Assembly: GCF_007828835.1 (NCBI RefSeq)
Contig: NZ_VIVL01000015.1
Location: 57,935 to 121,934 of the forward strand
Direction: 5' to 3'
DNA length: 64,000 nt
From: Variovorax beijingensis
GTDB lineage: Bacteria > Pseudomonadota > Gammaproteobacteria > Burkholderiales > Burkholderiaceae_C
In this document: piece by piece, positions 9,348 through 16,972 of the stretch
Layout: every line of letters begins with the position of its first letter
How positions within the stretch are numbered: position 1 is the stretch's first letter
The notes under the pieces: generated by a model
Told to the model about the DNA's origin: nothing
Seen by the model: the letters and a program-made list of their open reading frames with translations, nothing else
The model's database searches: none
Position numbers and translations under genes: made by a program

Positions 9348-10235
9348 TCATGGTGCTTCGAATTCGCAGGTCCCGTTGTCCAGCACGACCACGCCCCTGG
9401 GCAGCGACGTGGTGCGGAAGGCCGCTGAGCGCGGCCCCTGGCGCCATACCTCCACCCTCAAGCGCTCGCCTGGAAAGACCGGGGCTGTGAAGCGTGCGTC
9501 CATGGCCCGCAATCGGTCGCCTTCGTAGTCGCACAACATGGCCACCAGGCCGTGGGCGGTCACGCCGAAGCTGCAGCCCCCTTGCAGAACCGGGCGCTCG
9601 AAGCCAGACTGCCGCGCAAGCGCCGGGCTCGCATGAAGGCCGGTGCGGTCCCCCGCCGCCAAGCGGTAGAGCAAGGCGGATTGCGGCAGTGTGTCGAGTT
9701 CCATGCACTGGCTGCGAGGCCCCGCGGGGATGGGAACCGGCGCCATGGATGGCTCGCCGGCGTCAAGGCCAGACGAAAAGCCGCCATTGCCGCGCAGCAT
9801 GTACACGCCGGTTTCCGTGACGAGCAGGTCGCCAGTCGCGCGATCCCGGAGCGTGCGGGAAAAGCGCAGCAAGGAGCCCTTGAGCACTCCGCGGTCCGAC
9901 AGGCCTTCAATGGCGAATCTGCTGGTCACCTCCCCGGCCGCAGCCAAGGGCTTGTGCCAGCGCAGACCGGTCTGGCCGTGCAGCATGCGAGAGAAGTCGA
10001 TCCCGACGCGCTCGTCGTGCAGGAATCCGGCGTCATCGGTCAGACCCAAAGTCAGCGCGAGCGTGGGGAACGCCTTCAGTCTCGGCTCGTAGACGTAGCA
10101 CAGCTGCCGCTCGTCGCAGGGATCACCGCCCAAACCAATACACAGCGCATGAAGCATGGTCCGCTCCTGCGCGTACGCGACATGCACGTCGCGAAAGGGC
10201 CAGCCAAGAAGTGCGGCAACGTCGAGGGTTCTCAC
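9348..10235 (-). CDS. MaoC-type enoyl-CoA hydratase 2-like protein
   Basis: A 295-residue double-hotdog protein like the hydratase 2 unit of peroxisomal multifunctional enzyme type 2, which hydrates trans-2-enoyl-CoA to the (R)-3-hydroxy product. The N-terminal half starts with YAQERTMLHALCIGLG, as in the eukaryotic-type enzymes. The catalytic block in the C-terminal half reads YRLAAGDRTGLHASPALA; the family pattern is G-D-x-N-P-h-H, so Asp and His are kept while the Asn-Pro pair is Thr-Gly. Activity may be altered. It overlaps the esterase gene by 4 bp (ATGA), which implies translational coupling. Confidence 0.75.
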   Translation of the reverse strand: MRTLDVAALLGWPFRDVHVAYAQERTMLHALCIGLGGDPCDERQLCYVYEPRLKAFPTLALTLGLTDDAGFLHDERVGIDFSRMLHGQTGLRWHKPLAAAGEVTSRFAIEGLSDRGVLKGSLLRFSRTLRDRATGDLLVTETGVYMLRGNGGFSSGLDAGEPSMAPVPIPAGPRSQCMELDTLPQSALLYRLAAGDRTGLHASPALARQSGFERPVLQGGCSFGVTAHGLVAMLCDYEGDRLRAMDARFTAPVFPGERLRVEVWRQGPRSAAFRTTSLPRGVVVLDNGTCEFEAP

Positions 10236-11188
10236 GCGGCCTCCCCCAGCCGCTCGCGCAGAAATGCGGCGATATCAAGCACGCATTCCGAGGCGCGTTC
10301 GACGCTCCGGCTGAAGCCGAAGAACAGGTGCGACATGCCTGGGTAGACCTTGCAGGCGTGCAGCCGGCCGGCTCCTCGTAGCCGCTGCGCCAGTGCAGTG
10401 GACCCGTCCCGGAACACATCGTATTCGGCCGCCGCAAGAAAAGTGGGTGGCAAGAGCGCGGGATCCGCAAGCAGCAGATTCGCACGTGGATCATCCCGGT
10501 CGCCGGTCCCCGGCAGGTAGTTCGCGAACATGGGCGCCACCGCGGCGGCCGCTGGAAACAGGCCCACGTCGCCATAGCTTCGCATCGACGGGCTATCGGG
10601 ATCGGCCGCGAATGCCCCCACCACCCCCACGGCAGCGCGCAGCCAGCCGGGGCCGGCGAGCGCCACGGCCGCGCCGAACGCCACCACGGCCCCCGCCGAC
10701 GTGCCGCCAATCGCAATGCGCTCGCCGTCGATGCCCCAGGCGTTGCCGTGCCGATGCAGCCAGCACAGCAGGGCCGCAAATTCCTCCACGGCGGATGGAA
10801 ACACGTGCTCCGGCACATGCAGGTAGTCCGCGCTGACGACGACGCCTCCCCATGCCTGCGCCAGTTCACGCATCTGGCGGTCGTTGGCCCACTGGTCGCC
10901 GATCGTGAAGCCGCCACCGTGCAGGTACACGAACACCGGAAGGGGCGCCTGGGAGGCTTGCCGACGGTAGATGACGACGGGGATCTCACGCCTCGGTCCG
11001 GGGACAGTGCGCTCCCCGTACGGGACATCGGGGCCGCCCTGGTTCCAGTGTCGGCGACTGCACGCCGCATGTTCGCGCAGGCCGTCGATTCCAGGCGCAG
11101 GTGGCCCGATGGACTCGGACAGCCTCGCTGCTTCGCCGAGGGCGGCACGCAGTTGTGGATCCAGTTCGATGGCAGGAGAAGTGTTCAT
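10232..11188 (-). CDS. Alpha/beta hydrolase, hormone-sensitive-lipase family esterase
   Basis: A 318-residue esterase. LHGGGFTIGD forms the HSL oxyanion-hole motif and GGTSAGAV holds the nucleophilic serine; EYDVFRDG and GMSHLFFGF supply the Asp and His. I use ATG at 11188 (MNTSPAIELDPQLR), which fits family N-termini; a GTG at 11230 would add 14 residues and neither has a strong ribosome site. The neighbouring Baeyer-Villiger monooxygenase inserts oxygen next to a ketone, giving an ester or lactone, and an adjacent esterase that opens it is a common arrangement, so that is its most likely job. Confidence 0.88.
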   Translation of the reverse strand: MNTSPAIELDPQLRAALGEAARLSESIGPPAPGIDGLREHAACSRRHWNQGGPDVPYGERTVPGPRREIPVVIYRRQASQAPLPVFVYLHGGGFTIGDQWANDRQMRELAQAWGGVVVSADYLHVPEHVFPSAVEEFAALLCWLHRHGNAWGIDGERIAIGGTSAGAVVAFGAAVALAGPGWLRAAVGVVGAFAADPDSPSMRSYGDVGLFPAAAAVAPMFANYLPGTGDRDDPRANLLLADPALLPPTFLAAAEYDVFRDGSTALAQRLRGAGRLHACKVYPGMSHLFFGFSRSVERASECVLDIAAFLRERLGEAA

Positions 11189-11312
11189 GCGGTTGCGGAT
11201 GGACGCGAGCCACTCATCGCACTGGTGCACCCAAAGCGACGGCCGCGGCCTGCATCCGTGTGCGTCTCTGAATCGTCATGACTGATGCAAGTCAATGTGT
11301 GTTCAAGGTGCT

Positions 11313-12929
11313 TCAGGAAAACACGAGCCCTCGATAACCACTTTCGGCCACCTCTTTGAGAATCTTGCGGTAGGCGGGCACGCCGCCCACATACGGCATG
11401 AAGACGCGAGGCTTGCCGGGGATGTTGGCGCCGACGTACCATGAATTGCCGCGTGGGTAGAGCGTGCGGTCAGCCACCTCGTTGACGTGGTGGACCCAGT
11501 CGTTCTCCGCCTCGGCCTCGGCCTCGATGCGGTCTGCGTTGCGCTTGCGCGCATGCTGAATCAGTCGGGTGACCCAATCAACGTGCTCTTCGATGGAGTG
11601 CACGACGTTGCTGAGCACCGACGGGCTGCCAGGCCCCGCGATGATGAACATGTTCGGGAATCCGGCGCATGAGATGCCCAGGTAGGTACGCGGACCGTGC
11701 GTCCATCGCTCGCGCAGCGATTGCCCTCCGATGCCACGGATATCGATGGCGCGCAGCGCGCCCGTCATGGCGTCGAAACCGGTGGCAAACACGAGGACGT
11801 CCAGGTCATGCTCACCCTCGGTGGTGCGCAGCCCGCGCGGCGTCACTTCCTCGATCGGCGCAGCCTTCACGTCGACCAGGGTCACATTGGGCCGGTTGAA
11901 GGTTTCGTAGTAGCCGGAGTCGACACAGAGGCGCTTGGTGCCGAACCGCAGGTCCTTTTTCGGGCAAAGCAGCTCCGCCACCTTCGGGTCGCGCACGATC
12001 GCCCGGATCTTCGATCGCACGAAGTCGGCCGCGTACGCATTGGCCGTTTCATTGAGCAGCAAATCGTTGAAGGCGCGCAGCATCCGGAACCCGCCACCGG
12101 CGCCCTTCCATCGGAACTCGAACTCGCGCAATCTCTCGTCTTCGGAAACTTCCAGCGCCGATTTGTCGTTGGCCTCCAGATAGAGGCCGTTGCTGCTTTC
12201 ACGCGCGCAGGCCCGCCGCTCACCATAGTGGGCCTTGGCATGTCGAACAGCCTCTTCGTCCAGCGATTCGTTCTGGGCCGGCACGCTGAAGTTGGCGGTG
12301 CGCTGGAACACGGTCAACTGGCCAGCCTGCTCCGCGATCAGCGGAATCATCTGCACGCCGCTGGACCCGGTGCCGATCACGCCGACCCGCTTGCCGGTGA
12401 AGTCGACGCCCTCTTTGGGCCAATCGGCGCTGTGGTACCACTTGCCGGCAAAACTGGGCAGGCCCTTGAAATCCGGCGCCTGGGCGATCGACAGGCATCC
12501 GGTGGCCAGAACACAGAACTGCGCGTCGAACGATTCGCCAGCGTCCGTCCCCACGGTCCAGCGCTTTCGCTGCTCGTCAAAGACTGCGCGCGTCACGCGT
12601 GTACGGAACTGGATGTCGCGCGCCAGATCGAAGCGCTCGGCGACATGTTGGATGTACCGAAGGATTTCCGGCTGCGTCGCATAGCGCTCGCTCCAGGTCC
12701 ATTCCTGCTCGAGTTCCTTGTCGAAGGAGAACGAGTAGTCGAGGCTTTCGACGTCGCATCGGGCGCCGGGGTAGCGATTCCAGTACCAGGTACCGCCGAC
12801 GTCCTCGCCCGCCTCGATCACGCGGGCGGTCAGTCCTGCCTTGCGGGCGCGGTACAGCTGGTAGAGGCCGGCGAAGCCGGCTCCGACGATGACGACGTCG
12901 AGCGACATGGCCTGATTGGATGCGTTCAT
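11313..12929 (-). CDS. Baeyer-Villiger flavin monooxygenase
   Basis: A 538-residue class B flavoprotein. FAD is bound by GAGFAGL (residues 17-23) and NADPH by GTGSSGVQ (187-194). Between them FAGKWYHSADWP (160-171) fits the Baeyer-Villiger fingerprint F-x-G-x3-H-x3-W-P. GGTWYWNRYPGARCD (45-59) is typical of cyclohexanone monooxygenase-like enzymes. The reaction is ketone + NADPH + O2 to ester or lactone. It is the first gene of an operon with an esterase, hydratase, nitroreductase and racemase, and a palindromic operator lies about 135 bp upstream. A later Met (12908) is an alternative start. Cyclic versus linear substrate cannot be decided here. Confidence 0.95.
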   Translation of the reverse strand: MNASNQAMSLDVVIVGAGFAGLYQLYRARKAGLTARVIEAGEDVGGTWYWNRYPGARCDVESLDYSFSFDKELEQEWTWSERYATQPEILRYIQHVAERFDLARDIQFRTRVTRAVFDEQRKRWTVGTDAGESFDAQFCVLATGCLSIAQAPDFKGLPSFAGKWYHSADWPKEGVDFTGKRVGVIGTGSSGVQMIPLIAEQAGQLTVFQRTANFSVPAQNESLDEEAVRHAKAHYGERRACARESSNGLYLEANDKSALEVSEDERLREFEFRWKGAGGGFRMLRAFNDLLLNETANAYAADFVRSKIRAIVRDPKVAELLCPKKDLRFGTKRLCVDSGYYETFNRPNVTLVDVKAAPIEEVTPRGLRTTEGEHDLDVLVFATGFDAMTGALRAIDIRGIGGQSLRERWTHGPRTYLGISCAGFPNMFIIAGPGSPSVLSNVVHSIEEHVDWVTRLIQHARKRNADRIEAEAEAENDWVHHVNEVADRTLYPRGNSWYVGANIPGKPRVFMPYVGGVPAYRKILKEVAESGYRGLVFS

Positions 12930-13294
12930 TTCCTGGGTCTTTCGGTTCGGAGAGCAAAGCCGTGGCGCGGGTCGCCGCGGGTTTTTGGACCGGCAAGGCG
13001 GACTCTGAAGCGCGCTCGCTGCTCACATGGGAATCCATTAGACGCCGCTTCTCCGTTAAAAGTAAATCTGTATTTACCTATGGAAAACCCGTAAATTTGG
13101 GGTGTTTCTCCTTCGAAGGGTCTGGTCGCGATTGACCTGATGGTTCGTTCACCTGCATTCCGCGCCGGCTGCAGTGCGCCGATGCGTCCCACGCACCGAC
13201 GCAGGTGCCGTTTCGGATTCGCGCCAGTGGGCCAACTCGGGGCCCCGGCGCGCCTGCGACCGATGTTTCGATTCCCGCCGGGGGAACGGAGAGT
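12930..13294. other. Intergenic region upstream of the monooxygenase operon
   Basis: These 365 bases separate the monooxygenase start from the 3' end of the NmrA-like gene. They contain the TAAAT-CTGT-ATTTA operator at 13063-13076 in a local AT-rich patch (13052-13105) that is the likely promoter. From 13110 to 13294 I see GC-rich DNA with no supported gene. Confidence 0.5.
13063..13076. promoter_or_regulatory. Candidate operator, second copy of TAAAT-N4-ATTTA
   Basis: TAAATCTGTATTTA has the same two 5-base arms and 4-base spacer as the core of the palindrome at 7202-7215. It lies about 135 bp upstream of the monooxygenase ATG. Both sites front catabolic operons that appear to serve one pathway, which suggests a common regulator encoded outside the window or not recognised here. 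Confidence 0.6.
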
Positions 13295-14182
13295 TCAGGC
13301 TCGAAATTCGCTGAGGTTGTCGATCAACCACTCGGTCAACGAGCGAGGAGCTTTGCCGGTCAGTTCCTCGACCGTCGACGTTGTTTCGGCGATCGTTGAC
13401 TCGCGGAACATCTGGTCGAGGCCAACCAGAAGATCGGCTACCAAGGCAGAAAGTCCGGCGCCGAGCAGCGCCTCTCGCTGCTCGGCAGGCGAACGGTCGA
13501 CATAGGTCACCGGATGCCCGAGCAGGCGGGCCAACTCCCCTGCCACCTGCTTCATGGTCCATGCACGTGGCCCAGACAGGTGGTACGCACGTTGCGACGT
13601 TGGCTCGATCTCCTCCATCAATGCGATGCGGGCCACCTCGGCAACATCGCGGGTATCGATGAAGTTCACCCGGCCATTCCCCGCGGCGCCAGCCCAGGAA
13701 CCGGTGGCGATGTGCGGCCCCACGCGCTTGAGCACATGGGTGAAGGCCGTCGGCCGCAAGACCGTAGATGCGATCGGCTGCCGTGCCAGGTGCGCCTCGA
13801 TCTGCATATGCCAAGCGAGGGGAAGAAGTCGGGTCGCAGGACCGAGGGCAGACAGTTTGACGATGTGCCGAACGCCTGCCGCGACGGCTGCATCGATCAA
13901 CGCGATTTCGTTGGCGACCTGTTCAAGGGAGGTGCCATGCGCGATGAAGAGCCGGTCGACGCTTCGCAGGGCCTTGTCGAGCGTCTCCGCGCGTTTGAAG
14001 TCGACCGTGGAAATGGCCACCCCTTCGGGCAGTTGCGCTGGGCTGGATTGGCGCGTCAGCGCCACGAGGTCGACCGGTTCGTCGGCGAGCAACGCCGTCA
14101 ATCTGGCGCCAACGCGCCCCGTTGCACCCGCAATGGCGATCCGAGGTCTTTTTCTGGGATTGGAGTTCGAGCGATCAAGCAT
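13295..14182 (-). CDS. NmrA-like NAD(P)-binding protein (atypical SDR)
   Basis: A 295-residue Rossmann protein. IAIAGATGRVG near the N-terminus is the atypical-SDR nucleotide site, followed by SALGPAT and VLRPTAF, normal for the NmrA/QOR2 group of NAD(P)H sensors and quinone reductases. The classic Tyr-x3-Lys pair is not evident. I prefer ATG 14180-14182, which has AAGG seven bases upstream; an upstream ATG at 14206 would place the coding start inside a putative operator. It is divergent from a TetR gene 83 bp away, a typical regulator/target pair responding to small electrophiles, which is inference. Confidence 0.8.
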   Translation of the reverse strand: MLDRSNSNPRKRPRIAIAGATGRVGARLTALLADEPVDLVALTRQSSPAQLPEGVAISTVDFKRAETLDKALRSVDRLFIAHGTSLEQVANEIALIDAAVAAGVRHIVKLSALGPATRLLPLAWHMQIEAHLARQPIASTVLRPTAFTHVLKRVGPHIATGSWAGAAGNGRVNFIDTRDVAEVARIALMEEIEPTSQRAYHLSGPRAWTMKQVAGELARLLGHPVTYVDRSPAEQREALLGAGLSALVADLLVGLDQMFRESTIAETTSTVEELTGKAPRSLTEWLIDNLSEFRA

Positions 14183-14204
14183 GTCTGCGCCTTTGAGAAG
14201 TATC

Positions 14205-14222
14205 ATGGAACGAGCGGTCCAT
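14205..14222. promoter_or_regulatory. TetR-type operator, copy 1
   Basis: ATGGAACGAGCGGTCCAT is an imperfect palindrome (ATGGA/TCCAT arms) between the divergent NmrA-like and TetR genes. It shares the TGGAACGA left half and spacing with a second palindrome at 14228-14245, with centres 23 bp apart. It sits just upstream of the preferred NmrA-like start. Confidence 0.6.
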
Positions 14223-14227
14223 ATATC

Positions 14228-14245
14228 TTGGAACGATTATTCCAA
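14228..14245. promoter_or_regulatory. TetR-type operator, copy 2
   Basis: TTGGAACGATTATTCCAA is a palindrome with perfect 6-base arms, 20 bp upstream of the TetR ATG. Together with the copy at 14205-14222 it gives about two helical turns between dyads, which suits cooperative binding of two dimers controlling both divergent promoters. Confidence 0.68.
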
Positions 14246-14265
14246 CTTGTCAAAGATTTCTTCAA

Positions 14266-14862
14266 ATGAGCGGAAAGCCACAGTACGACGAAGGTGCGGT
14301 CATCGATGCGGCCGTGGATGCCTTCTGGCGTCACGGATACGCGGCGACGACGATCCATGTGCTGACGGAAGCGACAGGGCTGTCGCGTTCGAGCCTTTAC
14401 CAGCGTTTTCAGGACAAGGACGGCCTGTTCCAGGCCGCACTGGCAACCTATACGGATCGGGTGCTGCGCAGGATGAAGTCGCACGAGGGCGGCAGTTCGC
14501 GTGCGCGGCTCGAGGCCCTGCTGCGCGGGCTGCTGCCCACGGGACCTCGTCGCCCGCCGGGTTGCCTGCTCGCACGTAGTTGTGCCGAGCTCGTCGATCT
14601 GCCGCCGGAAGGACGGAAAGCGGCAATCTCGGGGATGAGTCAGCAGCGCCATCTGCTCGAGGACCTGCTCCGGGAAGCAATTGCAGGTGGGGAACTGCCC
14701 CGGGGGGCCGATGTCGCCGCGCTGGCTTGGTATTTTCTCGGGGTGATGCAAGCGGTTTTGGATTTACCGCAGGCGGGTGCGACGAGGAGCGAAATGGACC
14801 GGATGATCGCCGTTGCCATGCTGGCGTGGCCGGCTGCCGGTATCGGGCAGACGAGAAGCTAG
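14266..14862 (+). CDS. TetR family transcriptional regulator
   Basis: A 198-residue regulator with an N-terminal helix-turn-helix (about residues 10-55; FWRHGYAATTIHVLTEATG then LSRSSLYQRFQDKDGLF), the standard TetR DNA-binding domain, and a helical ligand domain. YQRFQDKDGLF is typical of the branch that controls adjacent NmrA/SDR genes. It probably represses itself and the divergent NmrA-like gene through the two palindromes in the 83-bp gap. Nothing ties it to the TAAAT-N4-ATTTA sites of the neighbouring operons. Confidence 0.92.
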   Translation: MSGKPQYDEGAVIDAAVDAFWRHGYAATTIHVLTEATGLSRSSLYQRFQDKDGLFQAALATYTDRVLRRMKSHEGGSSRARLEALLRGLLPTGPRRPPGCLLARSCAELVDLPPEGRKAAISGMSQQRHLLEDLLREAIAGGELPRGADVAALAWYFLGVMQAVLDLPQAGATRSEMDRMIAVAMLAWPAAGIGQTRS

Positions 14863-14953
14863 GCATGTACACCGGCTCGACGGTCGCCGGCGTGCGAATG
14901 CGGCTTCCATCCTCGCCGCCGCCCTCGGGCCTGCGCTCGTGCAGGCAACCGCC

Positions 14954-15844
14954 TCAAAGCGCAGGCAATTGGCCAGCGCGCCAGGCCGCGCCCATGGCGT
15001 CGCTGTAGGCAATGGTTTGCTGGCGCTGCATGCCGAGCAGGTCACTGCCCAAGGTCATGACATCACCGTCCTTCAGGAACACAGGCGGCTTCTGGCCGAG
15101 GCCCACACCCGGCGGCGTACCGGTTGGAATGACGTCGCCGGGCCGAAGCGCCATAAAGCGGCTGAGATAGGACACGATGGTGGCAACGCCGAAAATCTGC
15201 GTGCGGGTGTTGCCGGTCTGCCGGCGAGTTCCGTTCACGTCGAGCCAGAGGTCGATGTTCTGCGGGTCCGGCACTTCGTCAGCCGTCAGCAACCAGGGGC
15301 CTATCGGCGCATAGCCCAGGTAGCTTTTGCCCTTGGTCCACTGGCCTTCCATTTCGATTTGCCAGGCACGCTCTGACACGTCATTGCAAAGGCAATAGCC
15401 GGCCACATATTGCAGCGCTTCTGCTTCGCTGACGTGCCAGGCCGGACGACCGATCACGATAGCGAGTTCGACCTCCCAATCCAGCTTGCCCGACCCGGGT
15501 GCGATGAGGACCGGGTCGTTGGGGCCAGCCAGCGCGCTGGTGTGCTTGTTGAAGACAATCGGCTGCGTGGGAATCGGCGTGTTGGTTTCTGCCGCATGGT
15601 CGGAATAGTTGAGGCCGATGCAAACCACATTCGGAACCTGGCCGACGCAGGGGCCGAGCCGTGTGTCGGCAGGCACGGCGGGCAAACTCGAGGTATCGAG
15701 GGCGCGCAGCCTGGCAAGGCTCTCGGGTGAAAGTGTTGGCCCGTGAATGTCGCTTACGACGGAGGACAAATCGCGCAAGGTGCCTTGTGTATCAATGAGG
15801 CCGGGTTTTTCGGAGCCACGGGGGCCGAATCGAACGAGACGCAT
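14954..15844 (-). CDS. Fumarylacetoacetate hydrolase family protein
   Basis: A 296-residue FAH-fold enzyme. After an N-terminal cap (MRLVRFGPRGSEKPGL) the catalytic domain has GLNYSDHA, KLDWEVELAIVIG and LCNDVSERA, which supply the acidic metal ligands, and DVIPTGTPPGVG near the C-terminus. Members hydrolyse C-C bonds of acylpyruvates or decarboxylate or hydrate related 2-oxo acids using Mg2+ or Mn2+. It lies 50 bp downstream of a second FAH-superfamily enzyme (2-oxopent-4-enoate hydratase type), so the two may act in sequence on a 2-oxo acid. The substrate is unknown. Confidence 0.9.
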   Translation of the reverse strand: MRLVRFGPRGSEKPGLIDTQGTLRDLSSVVSDIHGPTLSPESLARLRALDTSSLPAVPADTRLGPCVGQVPNVVCIGLNYSDHAAETNTPIPTQPIVFNKHTSALAGPNDPVLIAPGSGKLDWEVELAIVIGRPAWHVSEAEALQYVAGYCLCNDVSERAWQIEMEGQWTKGKSYLGYAPIGPWLLTADEVPDPQNIDLWLDVNGTRRQTGNTRTQIFGVATIVSYLSRFMALRPGDVIPTGTPPGVGLGQKPPVFLKDGDVMTLGSDLLGMQRQQTIAYSDAMGAAWRAGQLPAL

Positions 15845-15894
15845 GAGGAATCCTTTTGGCTTTTGAAGTAGCTATCAGGTTGGAGGACGCGTTG

Positions 15895-16674
15895 TCAAAG
15901 CGGCTCGAGCGTCAGCGCAAGCTCGCCGAAGTTGCCATAGCGAAGCACGGTGGGACGCTTGAACGGCAGGTCGATCGCCCCCGCCAATGAGCCGGTGATG
16001 ACGGCCTGCCCGACCTCCAGACCCATGCCCTGGCTGCGCAGAAACTCGGCCAGCCAGTAAAGAGGCAAGCGCGGGTCGCCGTTGGGGTGGCTGGCTGCCA
16101 ATGTGATGTCGTCCTGGCCCTGCACCGAGAGTGCAATCTCGAAGGGACCAGGAAATGGCTCCTGCGCCAAGTCCACGGCGACGGTCGGCCCCAGCACCAC
16201 GCTTTGGTGCCACAGGCTGTCGGCCATCAGTTCAGGGCCACTGGCGCCTGCAGCATCGTCATAGCGACAACCGAGCACCTCGACTGCCAGCCGCACACTG
16301 CCGATGGCGGCGTTGACATCGGCGCGGGTGTAGGGGGAGGCCCGTGGCGGCAGGCCTTGCTTGAGCTCGAATGCCAGTTCGGGTTCGATGCGCGCTGCGC
16401 CCGTCGGTCCGGCAGGCGCGGCAGCCACACCGCCCGATGGCCTGGCATCATGCAGCGCGGCGGCGACCCAGCGATCGCCCGGGGGCAATCCGCACTTCCA
16501 GCCGATGGCGGGGCTGCCGCGCAATTCGCTGATTCGCCGCTGGATGCGCCAACCGTCTTCCGGCGTGGCCGGGCGCAAACCACCTTCCAGCCTTGCACCG
16601 AAGCGACCCGACGACTGAAGTGCGTGCAGGTAGCGCGCGGCGGCCTCGACGGCGCTCGGCTCCAGGCTGGTCAT
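15895..16674 (-). CDS. 2-keto-4-pentenoate hydratase-like protein (MhpD/FAH superfamily)
   Basis: A 259-residue protein with the MhpD/HpcG arrangement: RFGARLEGGLRPATPEDGW near the start, GWKCGLP, IEPELAFELKQGLP with acidic metal ligands, and VGQAVITGSLAGAI near the C-terminus. The family hydrates 2-hydroxypentadienoate-type acids or decarboxylates 4-oxalocrotonate. The ATG at 16674 overlaps by four bases the stop of a small upstream remnant frame. A longer open frame reaching 17115 is antisense to the ABC ATPase gene and is not used. It probably acts with the FAH gene downstream. Confidence 0.85.
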   Translation of the reverse strand: MTSLEPSAVEAAARYLHALQSSGRFGARLEGGLRPATPEDGWRIQRRISELRGSPAIGWKCGLPPGDRWVAAALHDARPSGGVAAAPAGPTGAARIEPELAFELKQGLPPRASPYTRADVNAAIGSVRLAVEVLGCRYDDAAGASGPELMADSLWHQSVVLGPTVAVDLAQEPFPGPFEIALSVQGQDDITLAASHPNGDPRLPLYWLAEFLRSQGMGLEVGQAVITGSLAGAIDLPFKRPTVLRYGNFGELALTLEPL

Positions 16675-16949
16675 GCGGCCAGCCTCGCATGCGCTGCCGC
16701 TTTGTCCGAGCGGCTCAGCACATCTCGGTTGAAAAAGATCCCGTGGATCTCGTCGCAAGTCGAAGAAGCGCCGGTCGCGCTGTTGGCGCGCTCGATCTGG
16801 ATACCGTTCATTTGCCTGTTTCCTTGTGTCGACTGATGTTGCCGCCAGACCAAGCCCAGCGCGCCGCTGGCCTGTTGCAGCAAAGCGCCCTGAACGCCTG
16901 TCATCCGATGTTCGTCCCGGCCGCGCGCACTGAATCGGACGAGTCGCAT
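16671..16949 (-). pseudogene. Small frame with an FAH-like N-terminus, probable gene remnant
   Basis: A 92-codon frame opens with MRLVRFSARGRDEHR, close to the first residues of the intact FAH gene at 15844 (MRLVRFGPRGSEKPG), and keeps an alignable VQGALL block. After about 30 codons the similarity is lost and nothing recognisable follows. It ends with TGA overlapping the hydratase ATG. The simplest reading is a decayed or deleted FAH paralogue whose start survives; it could also act as a leader frame coupled to the hydratase. Confidence 0.4.
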
Positions 16950-16972
16950 GCCTCTTGCGATCCTTGCAAGGA

